Shown here: positions 10,871 through 22,979 of the stretch, one piece after another
How the letters are laid out: each line of letters starts with the position of its first letter
Position numbering within the stretch: position 1 is the first letter of the stretch
Source: Isoetes taiwanensis
Taxonomy: Eukaryota; Streptophyta; Lycopodiopsida; Isoetales; Isoetaceae
Direction: 5' to 3'
Assembly: GCA_021234155.1 (NCBI GenBank)
Contig: JAJEKV010000003.1
Coordinates: forward strand, 27,015,166 to 27,079,165
Length of the DNA stretch: 64,000 bases
Notes under the pieces: generated by a model
The model's database searches: none
Told to the model about the DNA's origin: nothing
The model's input: only the letters and a program-made list of their open reading frames with translations
Translations under genes and position numbers: made by a program

Positions 10871-11719
10871 ATATAAAAGACATTTAAAACATGTAGCAAT
10901 ATGTGTTATGTGTTTATGTTAATAATGTTAATGATAGCTATGTGTTGGTTGTTATATCGAAAAAAAATTTTGCCCGCCGGGCCTAAAATTCTGTTCTCGT
11001 TATTCTAATCAAACTAGAACATAAGCGGTTTGCATAAAAATGGAAAGCAAAGGAGTCAATTAATATACATAAGCAACTTTTGCATTAAATGTACACCGCC
11101 ATTAAAGGTTTAGTAGCTTCTTATCTTTGAGGAAAATAAGAAATGAGGAAGAGCTACATAGTTACTTCCTCCAAAAAGCAAAGCGAGAATAAAATGTAGC
11201 ATACCTTTATGAGAATACACCACTCTTCTAGGTCGGTGAAATTTCGCCATAGCTCTCAAAGGAATGCACAAGCCTAGCGGACCATGCACGGATTGAACTG
11301 AGCAAGTAGAAAAAAGGATTCACCTATTTGGGCACTTGGAAATGGACTTGGAAATGCATGTGGATCTTCATATCGCTATATTCTTCACATACATCTTCAT
11401 AGTCATCTTCATATGCATCTCGCTTCATATTCTTCTTCAAAAAGCCCGGCTTCTTCATATTCATCATATTCATTTTCATCTTGAAAATCATATCCATGAT
11501 AAATAACTTTACCTTGCCTATGTTTAGCATTTGATCTGCGAATCAGATGTTGGAAGAAACATTTAATCTCTGCTTTGAGCTCTCTCTCACATATCCCCGA
11601 ACTCGAGGCATATACTCCACGCTCCGGAGTTGATCAAGATCCAAAGCATCAAGTCCTGAGAATCGTTGAACAGATTTTTCACAAGGTATATGAATAAGAA
11701 GCACCCTCACGCTGCTTAC

Positions 11720-11776
11720 CTTAGCTTTTTTGAAGTTCTCTCTGTCCTCTTTTAGGATCAAGCTTTCGTGTTCCTG
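11720..11776 (-). pseudogene. single captured exon of unknown gene
   Basis: A 57-base open stretch (QEHESLILKEDRENFKKAK) is bordered on the minus strand by a good acceptor (TTTCCTCTGCACAG) and a canonical donor (GTAAGC). Downstream on the same strand, VEYMPRVRGYVRES may be a further exon. It sits inside the LTR element, so I read it as a captured gene fragment. The parent gene is not recognised. Confidence 0.35.
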
Positions 11777-12069
11777 CTGTGCAGAGGAAATCAATCCACA
11801 TGCTTGGAGCATGCCTGGGAAAATGGCAGCTTTGATTCTTCCTCTTCTGGGCGGAAACTTACATGTGTTTCTGTTTTACTTCGGAAGGGCTCGATGAGCT
11901 TCTCCTCTGGAACCCTGCTTGGCAAGCATCTGGAAGCATCTGGGCATGGACACGACTATCAGACCAGATGAAACCCTAAGTCTCTCTGAAACCCTAGAGT
12001 GCATATGCACGATGGTTGCATGTGTTCTCCCTTTTTTTTTTTCTTCCTTATTTCTTTTTTTTTTTTTCC

Positions 12070-12170
12070 TTTTTTCCAAAAAGTGGGCTTTTGTTGTAAG
12101 CCCTTCGATCTTGTCTTTTTAAAGAGGGCTTTTGTTGTAAGCCCTTTGATCTTGACCATTAAGAAGGGCC
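12070..12170 (+). repeat. two tandem ~45 bp units
   Basis: GGGCTTTTGTTGTAAGCCCT occurs twice 45 bases apart (about 12,084 and 12,127), each followed by TTCGATCTTG or TTTGATCTTG. A pyrimidine tract precedes it (12,029-12,075). Confidence 0.8.
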
Positions 12171-12229
12171 AAATAAAAAAGGGCGCAAGTTGCATGCAAA
12201 TACTTGGTGCGCTCTAGATGTACCAATTA

Positions 12230-14900
12230 GTACACCTTATGCAATACGCCCACCAAATCATATGAAAACCTTAGAGAAAACTGTATAAAAGTACAAAAAA
12301 AAACCCATGTTATTATGCTACATATTCAAGATCAAGTTACACTAGTTATAGAAGTTGGAGATTGATGGCCTTGGCAACAATTTTTATGAACCTAGATGGA
12401 ATGGAATCTTTTGGTATTACATGATGCCTAAGAAGGAGAACTTTTAATATGGAGGGGGAGTCGAGGTTGAATTCTCGTATTGTTCTGTTATATAGTCTAT
12501 GGGCAATTGAATTTCAATTATTTCTATTAATTAGTCAACATAAGTTTCGAACATTGTTAAATTGTTGTCATTATGTCTTTTGTCTCTTTTTGAAGTATAG
12601 TTATTTCTCTAAATTAATGAACATAAGCTTCGAACATTGTTAAATTATTCTTACTGACAATGCACCATGTCGCCAATACAACAACAAATAAGCACAATAT
12701 AAAACCTCAATTTTTTGAAATAATGTCACTCAATAATGAAATGATATACAGTTAGGCTATGCAATGTTTTAACCAAAAGACCGATTAAATTCAATTTATA
12801 TGTGAATTTAACGTAGGATTCAATTTCAAAGATATTGTGAGGTGTGATGTAGAGATAATGAGCTTATTAGAAGATTGAAACAGAATTACATGGTGCAGTC
12901 TCAGATTTCTTCACTAATTAGATTGATATGACTATTTTCAAGCCAAATGTTCATTCCAACTATCCATTCAATTGAATACATCTCTCAAACCAGGTCGATC
13001 AACTTATAAATATCATGTTCTTGCATTGCGATATTAGCAACTTGACACAACTACATTTGTGGACAAAACTTTTCTTTTGGATGCATGAAAGTTTAGCTTT
13101 TTCAATGCACAAAAGCTAAACATTTACCTGATATCTTGACCAAAGGAATCGAAAATACTTAATAAGATATTTCGAATCAGAAAGAGCATTTGGAATCAAT
13201 ATGAACATGCTTAATAGCAACAGAATAGTTCAAATTATCATTCTAGGACATCCATACACAATCTGTTGAAGTACGATTAAAAGTTCCCAAGCAATTCATT
13301 TAAAGGTTCATTAATATCACCACCATGTAGAAAACGACAATAGTGGATCTAATAGTGTAGAGAATGTAGAGCTACATGTTACACTCGTATAAACTTGGAT
13401 CCAACAAACAGGCTCAAAGTACAATTACCATGCAAATCAACATACAAAACGGCTGCCCTTAACCCTGGGCATGCATGCAAATTTTGCACACTTTAAAATA
13501 TCCCTTCAAGAAATGGCTTGTATCTTCAACATCGGATTTAATGAGTAAGAAAAAGAAGAGAGCTTAAATGAAACCATACAGGCTTGTAGCTATGGTAGCA
13601 AACATGTGGATAATCAGAGCTTGGATCAAGCGAAGATCGATTGCTGCCATAGGAATAGTCCAAGTCCAATTTCTAGTCAGATAGTGTCATAATAAGGACA
13701 TGGGTTGCATAGATGGAATCAATGTGAAAATGGTTAATAGTGACATTTGAATAATTAGTAATATCACCACCAAGAGCTAATAGTCTAGGTAATATAGAGC
13801 TGCACGTTATACTCATATAGAACTATATAAACATGGATCCAACAGACAGACTCAAAGTAAAATTACCATGCAAATAGATTCCTCTGCCTTATATGCCACT
13901 TGCTAAGAGAGAAATGAGCAGACCGTCTACTCCGTCTACTCTATGACTTTGCCTTGGCCAACACCAGGAGGTAATAAGAAGCACATTGTGGATTAGGTGA
14001 TGCATCATCACCTGCATAAATATAATATAAAAACATGAGAAGATGACATACACTCATCATGTGAAGAAACACATTCTGGATTAGCTGATATGTCATCTCA
14101 GCATTATGAAGCAAACTGTTCCTATTTTTGCATTCTCTAAGAAGCGCAGAAGATAAACTACCATGTAGTTAAAAGAGAGGAAGTTGGGCCAAACAAAGAA
14201 TTGATGATGTTTGGCATTAAGAGGTTATTCCAAAATCTTATTCACCAAATTAGCTCCACAATTGCAAAACTTTAGTTCCCTAATATAATTAAGCCTCATA
14301 GAAAATACAGATTATGCACGTGTGCCATGATTGACTTCTTGAATTTGGAGTGCTTCAAGCTTAAAGTTCAACCTTCACGATTCTCTCCAAACAATTATAG
14401 TTAGTAGGTCTTGCTTATAGAATTGTGATCTGCAAGAAAGCCATCAAGATAAAATCTATCATGAAAAGTGTCAAATCAACTTTCAAGGAAACGGATCCAC
14501 AATACAAACACCAGGGTTCTCCAAGCTATCTATGCTAATCATGCTTGAGGCTTTAACAGAGATGCAGAGCCACAGAAATGAGAAATAAGTTGTATTTAGA
14601 AGCTGCATAAACCAGATTATTGAAAAACCAGACATTAATAAACAAATCAAATAGCATGGCCTATGTGAAAGCTGGTTATTTCTGAGCAAGAAACATTTAA
14701 GAAGATCAGACGTAAGGGGCTTGTGTACGATCGTGCCTAAATGTGAGATATATGGATTCAGAAGGATAGGTCGTAAATGAATTATTAAACTGTTGCAGAC
14801 CGCTTCAGTCTATGTAGCAAAGGAGATCCATGTGTAAGTTGAACAGAAAAGAAATTAGGTTGACAAAGAATTCACGCACCTTTAGCTCTGTAGGATATAT
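12230..14900. other. AT-rich interior of the LTR element, no gene seen
   Basis: No convincing open frame or RNA gene on either strand. A GATCCAACA phrase with similar flanks recurs near 13,395 and 13,835, suggesting an old diverged duplication. Confidence 0.45.
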
Positions 14901-14930
14901 AACCATCGTCATAGCCAAGTATTGAAGCTC

Positions 14931-15533
14931 GCGTAATAAGAGAAAGAAAAATGGTCTCCAAGAGCCAAGAAACAGTACACCAGATGAAGTAGAAGAAATG
15001 ACTGAAGATACTGATGCAGGTGCTTCTGAAGATGATGATGACCAGCCTCCACCAATGGCTCGAAAACCTATCAAAGTCAGAAAGGTAACAATATCCTTAC
15101 ATTCTTTGCAGCTTCTTTCCAAAACGTTGCTTAGCAAGCTCTTTCTATGTAGAATCACGAAGAAACGATTCCAGTGGATTTGTTGGCAGTTCCTAAGAAA
15201 GCACGGACATGTATGTAACCTAAAATTGTTTGTTTTTTCTATTAAAGACCTTACTTGGATTCTTGTGGTGATATCACTTTGCACTCAGCTATGCAGAAAA
15301 GATGTCAGGACTCCGCTCCACCTCCTGTCAGTGACACTGTACAGCACTCTCCACTGCCATCCAATACTCCATCCTCAGCAATCAAGGCTGGGAAAAAATT
15401 GGTATGATTAGTTTTAAGGATATCATTTTCCTAACGATGCATGAGAATGTATTGAAGCTCCAAAAATTCCATACACCACAAAAGGAGTTCCTGTGATTTC
15501 CATCGAGAGAAGGCTTGAAATCACTAACCTGCA
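14931..15533 (+). pseudogene. gene fragment with three to four spliced exons (unknown protein)
   Basis: Exons with GT..AG borders can be joined in frame. The first (ending 15,085) encodes EEMTEDTDAGASEDDDD and ARKPIKVRK. The second begins NHEETIPVDLLAVPKKART after TTTCTATGTAG. The third runs from SMQKRCQDSAPPPVSD to AIKAGKKL before GTATGA. A following stretch reads IPYTTKGVPVISIERRLEI but needs a one-base frame correction. The protein is acidic, then basic and Pro/Ser-rich, like a disordered nuclear protein. I do not recognise it. It lies within the LTR element, so it is probably a transduced piece of a host gene; a nested intact gene is less likely. Confidence 0.4.
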
Positions 15534-15555
15534 GTCATGGAGGAACGACGGATGA

Positions 15556-16614
15556 GACTGTAAAAACAAAATAACATGAGCGCCAAACGCCCCAAAAACC
15601 CCTACTCGAAATCATACCCAAAGTTGGCCGTCTCTGCAGTGCATCTCCGTGCCATATCTGACCAGGATGCTTGATCTATAACTCGACCAGGATGCTTGAT
15701 CTATAACTGCATATCCGTAGCAATCAAGCAGAGGATAGGCCAAGATAAAAAAAGCCACGAAAACTGGGGATGGATAACCCAAAACCACGAAATCCCAAAA
15801 TACCAAATCACCAAGTAATAATAGAAAAATTAATGTTCTGTGATTTTTAGATAATCGGATTTTTTTTTTCCGGCAACTAAAGTCCTTGAAATCTTAGGAA
15901 ATCAGTCTAAAAAAAATTCCAAAAAGTTTTTGGCCACACCAGAAAATCCCAAATTAAAAGGGTTGATTTATTTATTATGCCCAAGTGTTTAAAGGCGAAA
16001 ATTACTTGTTCTCTCCAAGTTATTTGAAGTTCAATTACTATTTTCAAATATGAAGATTGCATATCAATCGCCAGTATTATCTTTTTGTTTATATAGAGGA
16101 AGATCATTTATCCTCCTATTAAAGATCAAGATTATGTGGTTAGTGCTTATGCTTTTGCAATTTGATTGGATTTAATTTACAAGTTTTTTCAAGAATTCAA
16201 GCTATCAAAGGAAGTTGTACAAGTTTTATTTTTTAGTTAAGTGATTATGGATGGCATGATGGATGTGCTGGCCTAGAAAGGTAGCAGCATCACATGATCT
16301 ATATGAAATGTGATGGAAAATGTATAAGTGATGTGAAGGGGATAGAGCGCCATACCAGGCAGAGAGCGAGGGTGCCATTGACTGGATGGGACTTGCCACC
16401 CTATGATTGATGAAGATGAAGTGATGTTAGAAGTTTTTAGTATTTCTTTTCCTTGAAAGACTTCTATAGATATTTTTGAAGACTTGAAGACATTTTGACA
16501 TTGGATTTTTGTTAAGTTGTGATGCTATTTTGAGAACCAAGTTGAAGACATGAAGAGCAAAGAAAAGATTTTGAAGAATTCATCGGGACGATGAATAATC
16601 TCGGGGCGGAATAA
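15556..16614. other. no gene seen
   Basis: AT-rich sequence with a short direct duplication (CCAGGATGCTTGATCTATAA at about 15,662 and 15,689). Otherwise nothing I can assign. Confidence 0.45.
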
Positions 16615-17199
16615 TGTTGTGTGTTTTATCTTGACAATTTTTGCATGATGTCTTAAATTGGTGAAATGTGTGCAAAAATGGAGAACAATATGGATGTAAT
16701 GTGGAGAAAATGTAAAAAATGTGCAAATATTGTGGATGAAGCATTTATGATGTATTGAAGTTGAATTTATGGACTTGAAGGTGTATAAAAGTCCTTTTTA
16801 ATGGTTAAAGCATGGGGGGTGAGGTGGCGCAATCCTAGGAGACATGTAAGTTATTGGAGATCTAATGGTGGAGATTGCTTAAAGATGAATCGAGGAGATT
16901 TGTTGTGTAAGTTTAAGAGGAGGCACGTCTCCTCATTCTCTCCCTCTTCCACTCTTGGAGTTTTCTTGAAGATCTATTGTAGAGTGCATCTTCTATGGAA
17001 GAATTAATAATAGAAGAAGAGGATGAACCTCCAGACTCGTGTTATCTCTCTTCTTCATCGTCTGTAATACATTCTCCTTCATCTGTGTTTTGTAGTACAT
17101 TGTCATGCTGGTAGAATGGGATGAAATCCATTGCATAGACTTTGCAGTTTGCTTGCCTGAGTTTCTGATTGTGATCTTCCACATGGAAATCCATTTACA
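16615..17199 (+). repeat. right long terminal repeat
   Basis: 585 bp, TGTTGTGTG to CCATTTACA, uninterrupted. Followed directly by ATGGT, the partner of ATAGT before the left repeat. Confidence 0.8.
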
Positions 17200-17262
17200 A
17201 TGGTGTATATATATTGGTTGTTATATTAAAAAAAAATTGCGCCCTTCGAGTCCTAATAAAGC
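17200..17262 (+). mobile_element. right remnant of the split TIR element
   Basis: ATGGTGTATATATATTGGTT, a run of A and GCGCCCTTCGAGTCC correspond to the outer end of the TIR family (ATGGTAGTTATGTGTTGGTT, run of A, GGGCCCTTCGGGCCC in the 52,100-52,165 copy). Confidence 0.7.
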
Positions 17263-17689
17263 CCTTCGATCACTTCGAGCACTAAAAATGGCATAACTGC
17301 ATGTAACAATTTTAGAAACACTTCTGCATGTAACAATTTTAGAAGAAACAGCATGTAATCCAATTACATGAATATGTAGCACAATAACAAGGGCTTTCTT
17401 TCGTATTTATATACATTTTTTCCTACGGTTTTTATATGATTTGTTGGCCGTATTGCACGAGGTCTATTAATCAGTACTTCTAGAGTGCACTCCGTATTGT
17501 ATTGTCTAAATTCCACATCCTCAATAGTTTACCCCCCTTTATTTTTATTCCTCGATTTTTTTTTTTTAATAAGCCGTGCATGCAAGCGTCGAGCTCTTTC
17601 ACTTTAGGGTTATTTTAGGGTTATCTGAAGCATTCTATGTCTCAGATTATGTAGGTGTTGCGGGTTCTGGATTTAATTTAGGGTTGTGA

Positions 17690-17846
17690 AGACACCGTGT
17701 TATGGTGAAGACAGATTCGAGGGATGCATATTTGCCCAGCAGATTCGGCCAAGGTCCATGAAATATGAAGGGGCCTTTTTTATATGGATTTTCAAGGTTT
17801 CTCTTATCATCGTGTTATGAAGCACAATTTCATTAATTATGGACAA
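17690..17846 (+). mobile_element. MITE-like element, copy 1 (3' part)
   Basis: Contains GATTCGAGGGATGCATATTTG and AAGGTCCATGAAAT and ends with AATTTCATTAATTATGGAC. A second copy at 30,420-31,010 has the same middle in the same orientation but begins with the inverted end (GTCCATAATTAATGAAATT). Together they suggest one element with terminal inverted repeats, each copy truncated at one side. Confidence 0.6.
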
Positions 17847-17904
17847 TACCTGAATTTATGGACCATTTTTTAGTACACTTGCATGAATGACTCATTTTCA
17901 TACA

Positions 17905-20900
17905 CTAGTTGACATCCCTTGCGAGTGCTGCATATGCCTCAGCAGCATGCACGGGTATCTTAATAGTATTAGGTATCTTCTTCTTGTTTGATAGCTCCCA
18001 AGCGTAGTCGATAGTCTCCAGTTCTATGTGGTCACTTGCAGTCGTTGGCCTCCATCTCTTCTTCCAGCAATTGGCATAATTAGCTGGGTAGACTTGGTTC
18101 CTCACTGGGATTGGCTCCCACCAAGTCACAAGAATAGTCTCAAAGTTCTCCTTCTTATCATCCATTTGTGGGTCCTCAGTAGCTAGGCCCACCCAAGTTG
18201 GGCACAACACATCATCAGGGCATGCCATAATAAACATACCTTTCTTCAAATCTTTGTATGGGTTGAATTCTAATACAGGTTTGTCCTTCCAGGGGCCGAC
18301 ATAAGGAGGAGTGATAGTAGCAATTGGCTCCACCACTACTGACTACATGAGGTGGAGCTGCGCTGCCTACCCTGCAAGTCGTGGCGAGGAAGTCATTATA
18401 AGTGCCTTCGTCCACTGCTGATGTTCCCGAAGTTCTTGCAAGAGTTTCATCCAATATTCAATCGTGGGCGTGAATGCGTGCGAGTACTTGGCTGTTTACG
18501 GAGCACCCTTGTTACTAGTTGAACAAGCAACCCAATGCAATATATGCTTGTGGATCTTTGTTTGCTGACAGAGGCCAAGGTCCTTCACCAATTTCTTGGG
18601 AGGAAGCAGCTTAGGATATCCAACTGGCATCATGGGCTTCCCGTCCTCTTTTTCTTTCCACATCTTTATTCCACCAGCAGGCAATAAGTGGGTCGAGTTT
18701 TGTAATACATGACTGGCCAATCACCATTCATAGTGAATCTGAAAGTTAGAGGGGTGGTATGACCTGTCAATCTATCATCCCCATCTGGTATGTAGCCTTC
18801 TATAAAACCCTTCCAATCTGGAACTTTGTCAACAACATAGGGCACAGGTGTATTCAAGTTGCATTTGTGGAATTCATACAGTAGTTCTGGCATTGTGAGC
18901 TCCTCAGCCTTCTTTAAAGATGTAGAGAAGTTACCAAACAAGGCATCGATATCATCATGTGTATGACCGGGCATCATGAACCCTAACTCAATCTCTTCAA
19001 ACACACCAAGATATACTAGGTAAGAAAGATAGGAGAAGACATACCTATTCTTGTTCTGTCCAGATGCATTGTCCAGCTACAAATAAAGTATCTTGGGCAG
19101 AGGCTTCAATGATGATCCCTCAGCATGTGGCAAATTAGCAGGTATGCTGTTGTTGGATAGTGACAACTTTGACCCCAAGGCCGTGGTGTCTCGCAAGGAG
19201 GACACCCATTCTGGAGCAGATGATTCAGGCACTGACAGGTGGCCTCCTGCATACTCGTGCCCCATCTCTAATCTCTTCAAGATGCTATTCAAAGAACCTA
19301 CATTAGTCATCTGGCCATAAGTCCAGGGCAAAGTTTCCATGGGATCCATTTCCATGACCATGAGTCAATGCACCAGTCAATGTCGTTTTGAGCTTGTCAA
19401 GTCTCCAGAGAGACTTCACAGATTGTTGCAATTTTGGAATCATTATTTTCGCTTGATCCATTTTGTCGTGAATAATACAAAGACATTGGCCGGGATACCT
19501 GTGGGAGTATAATCTCCACGACCAGTACTGTGTGCGACACGAGGCCTGCTCCAGTCTATGCGCTCTTCTTTCATCATGCAGCATCCTCCTCTCTCCTTCA
19601 TCTTTGGTCTTCAGTAACTTTGTACTGATCACCTCACATGTATCACATTTGGAGAATGCAATTTTCTTTGCGATACTGACATCCCGGAAGCTCCGCCTCC
19701 ACGTTCTATGAAAACCTGTCGGTGATACCTTCTTGTCAGTCAATGCCACAACCTCTGCATTAACCTCTTCTAGGGGATTCACCGTTCTCCCTCACAAACA
19801 TGGAAAACACGGCCTCACATGCCAACGTTGAGGAGGGAGGCTTCAAGGTGCCACAGTTAACATGTTCGGCCTTGCGTGCACCCTCAAGAAATTGGGCCTT
19901 CCATTTCAGATACGCCGACTTTGAGATCCCGAGACCAAGGTACCACGCCCTTTCGCAAACGAGATTCCCTTGCAGCACTAGTCGTCCCACTCTTCGACCT
20001 TTTATGTTGTTGGCGAACATGTCATAAACAAAAGTAACCCTATCACTTGATTTCATGGCAAGGAATTCCTTTCGCATGTTAATAACTTGATTCGTAGAGA
20101 ACTTGATGCAACACCTATTCTTGCAACTCAAGGTCTTCCTGTAACTGAGGATAGCATTCTGAGTGGTGAGACGAGCAAGCTTTGGTGGCCTTACAACCTT
20201 CCTGGGCTGTCGGGAATGAAAAGTGTAATGTCGTTTCTCATAATTTGGGTGCTTCTGATGCCCTGAGCTCCCCGGTTGGACACTATATATCGCTTCCCTG
20301 TTGCGGTCTTTGCGGTCAATATCTTCGAGACCTTTACTCCATCACCACAGACGAGGTCATTGTTCCATCTCACGAGCATCCCCAGTTTCGGCAGCTGCAA
20401 GCAACCCTGGCAACAGATGTTCACTTCAGAAAGGGGAGGGAAACCTTGATTCTGAGATACTCCCACAAACTTGAAACCCGTGAAACCTGGTCACAAAGTC
20501 TGCATCATCGGGGCCAGTGAAAGATATGAATCCCTTTCCGGCGATAATGGAGTCACAGGAGTGCCATATCTCACAATCCTTTTCAAGAAGGGTATATCTT
20601 GTCAGCCGTTGTGTCTCCTTTCCCACCCTCGTCCATTTGTCTTTTTCTTTGGGGACGTCATTACCAGACGACTCACGAGCATCTTTACTTCTCCAGAGAA
20701 TGAATGAGCCCCTGGCTTCTGCTATTGTGTTTGCATCTGGAGTTGGCCAAGGAAGGGTATGGTGGCCTTCGAACACTTCCTCCACACCTATGCTAACTAC
20801 TCCATTCGATATTTCCTTGAAGTGGCATTGTGTCATTTGCCCCACAACTCCCTTTGCTACTAGATGTTCATTAAGGAAGAGATACACAACCTGCACAAGG

Positions 20901-21025
20901 ATTTCAGTAGTGTCAAAATTGAGTAAGGAAGACGAGAAAGCAATGCAAAGGACATGGGGGGAAGGCCATTCAATGGGTAGACGGACAATGAAATTCCTCT
21001 TGTTCTTAGATTCCCCTTGTTGCAA
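17905..21025 (-). pseudogene. plant transposon protein, GHTHxDID type (DUF7869-like), decayed
   Basis: Reading from 21,025 downwards: a DUF8039-like stretch (VYLFLNEHLVAKGVVG, HHTLPWPTPDANTI, GSFILWRSKDA), a region at 20,191-20,466, then the body: CCIKFSTNQVINMRKEFL and ERAWYLGLGISKSAYLKWK (19,760-20,131), SKCDTCEVISTKL and CIIHDKMDQAKIMIPKL (19,303-19,782), MPGHTHDDIDALFGNF (18,666-19,004), and a C-terminal part with PTWVGLATED and ILVTWWEPIP (17,905-18,336). This order is typical of a widespread family of transposon proteins assigned from memory to DUF7869; its catalytic role is not established. At least six frame changes or stops break the gene. The first of the 22 bp palindromes lies at its 5' end. 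Confidence 0.75.
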
Positions 21026-21374
21026 ATTGGGCGGCCGCCCAATTTGAACCGAATGAGGCGCTTATATGAGGTTAGTATAGATGTAGGCAGTCTCACACTG
21101 GGCACAAATAAAGGTTCTTGCTCTGAATAGGCTATGACCGCGGACAAATTGGGTGCCCGCCCAATTTGGTCGTGATTGTAGAAGAACTGTAAAGAAGGCA
21201 GAGACTCGGCGCCCGCCCAATTTAGCTGCCATAGAGAAAACACATTCGGGTGACAACTTGAGAATAGGCACAATAGGCACAACTTGAGATACAGTTTGCC
21301 CAACCGGCCAATTTCACCTATCTCGTCATCTAAACAAAGGGACAAACTGGGCGGCCGCCCAATTTGTCCCTTTG
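21024..21374. repeat. 22 bp palindromes, cluster 1 (four copies)
   Basis: Copies at 21,024-21,045 (centre GC), 21,146-21,167 (centre CC), 21,202-21,223 (left arm degenerate) and 21,344-21,365 (centre GC). Consensus arms are AAATTGGGCG and CGCCCAATTT. The last copy is the core of a 40-base palindrome (21,335-21,374): its flanks CAAAGGGAC and GTCCCTTTG also pair. Confidence 0.95.
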
Positions 21375-21699
21375 TGTAGATAAAACTGAACGAGGTATAC
21401 ACTAAAAAAACCCCTTTTGATTGAAGGGACAAGGGTTGGACTGCACACCTGAGTGGAATTATCATTAAGCTACCAAAACAAATACAATCGAGCATTGGAA
21501 GGGCCTGACTGCAGACAAGGGTGGACTTATCAGGGTAGTTCTTGGGGACAAACAAACGACCATGGAGAAAACAGCAAGCACACAATTCCTGCACACCAAT
21601 TTCAGGAAAAGGAAGGACTGCATCAAAACTTAGAGTTTATGTAAATGTGATAGTAGATGTCAAAGTCCAAACTTCAAAAATGTGACCGAACTACCACAC

Positions 21700-21855
21700 C
21701 GGTGAATGATGAGGAATAAATCAACAGGCGCCATCGAAAAGCCGTGAATGAAGAGGTGCGAATGAACAGGCGTGAATGAAGAGGTGTGAATGAATAGGTG
21801 TGCTTGAAGAGGTGTGAATGAACAGCCGTGAATGAAAAGGCGTGAATGATTACAT
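21700..21855 (+). repeat. ~14 bp minisatellite
   Basis: About ten units alternating GTGAATGAAGAGGT, GTGAATGAACAGGC and GTGAATGAAAAGGC, with one CTTGAAGAGGT variant. No gene is involved. Confidence 0.9.
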
Positions 21856-22034
21856 CCCTTCAGATTAGTTTTGCAGCAATTACACATCGAGCTATGGCGA
21901 ATAAAACTGAGGAGCAGCACAAACCTTTGGAGATTTCGTGGCTATGAGTATGAAGCGCTGAAGATCTTTGCGTCTTGAAGAAAGATAGTAGCCAAACAGA
22001 GCAGTGCCAGAAAAACAATAGGTTTGAAGCGCAT

Positions 22035-22160
22035 TTACATTTAAACACAAATTCCCCCCAAAATTTGAATGTAATTTTCCCCCTATTTTGAAAGTTAAAT
22101 GTCCCCCCTAATTTCGAAGTAATATGTCCCGCCCCGAACTTTTAAACACAACTTCCCGCC
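22035..22160 (+). repeat. degenerate ~26 bp tandem repeat
   Basis: Four to five units built on TCCCCCCTAATTTGAA followed by TGTAAT/AGTTAAATG. It lies 500 bases upstream of the ParB-like gene start. Confidence 0.65.
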
Positions 22161-22979
22161 TAAAACACGTGCGCCACGTGCATGACTCGAATTAAATTTG
22201 GGCGGGCTTTAAATGACGGATTTGAAATTTAAAATCTCCGTGCATTTATTAATAAGGTCCACAATTAATTCCTAACACTCGAACCCATCAACGGTCCATT
22301 TTTATTTGAAAAGGCCAAACTCTCACATGCATGACACTTGTCTTTCGCTCATGAAAGGTCCATACCCCTTTAAAAGCCCTTCATTCTCCTTGACTGCAGT
22401 TTTAGAAAATTCTGTGCTTCTTTGGCGCTTTCTGGTTTGCTTAACACTGTCGCCTTCATATTTTTTACCTACGAAACTCATTCTCATCCCTATCCTGTCG
22501 CCAAGAGACTATACTCCCGAACCAGTTGCGGCCGGATCGAGCACTGGCGCCTTGTGTTTTCGGCCGCTTGTCGCCATCTGTTGGCGCCTTCCTCATTCAT
22601 TGTCCTATCGCCTGGGAACCCCTGTACACCAAGGAATCTTAGCAGTTGATGGCATCTCGCCCCACCACAGGAGGCAAAGGTAAGCTGGACTACTATCTTA
22701 ATATAAACTTGAGCGCCTGCCCATATCATAAACCTCGGGGTATCCCACTTATGCTTTGAGGAAATTGGGTTGTGGCTGACAAATTGACCTCTTCTAGATG
22801 CCTCACTGGTCCCCACAAATGCATATCTGTGTGCAGAACTTCATAGGGCACCCAATTGCTTCCCCGAGGGGCTTTCATTTTGCACAACATTGACCTTTTT
22901 CTCCAGTAGGCTACCCTTCCATCACGAGGGGTATCTTAACTATGCTCATGGGCAATAGAACGAACTTCTCCCTCATACC

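Larger units (their letters stand above)
9388..17199 (+). mobile_element. LTR-bounded element (~7.8 kb) without visible gag-pol
   Basis: Two direct repeats start TGTTGTGTG and end CCATTTACA (9388-10,596 and 16,615-17,199), giving TG..CA borders. The flanking five bases are ATAGT (9383-9387) and ATGGT (17,200-17,204), a target duplication with one later change. The flanks join into one TIR-family element, which supports a clean insertion. The left repeat carries a further ~635 bp insertion. The interior (10,597-16,614) shows no gag, protease, RT or integrase; it holds TIR-element pieces and fragments of spliced genes on both strands. A purine-rich stretch GGGGCGGAATAA precedes the right repeat. 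Confidence 0.7.

Noticed and set aside
11324-11530. Met/Lys/Asp-rich minus-strand open frame
   Set aside because: Low-complexity TTCATATTC-type sequence; no splice or promoter support.
14805-15284. 159-codon minus-strand open frame
   Set aside because: Antisense to the plus-strand exons, and its translation has no protein-like conservation.
20860-21594. 244-codon minus-strand open frame
   Set aside because: It runs through three palindromes and overlaps the 5' end of the GHTHxDID gene in another frame; no family features.
22190-22220. Further palindrome copy (TTTGGGCGGGCTTTAAAT)
   Set aside because: Only one arm resembles the family; no matching second arm.
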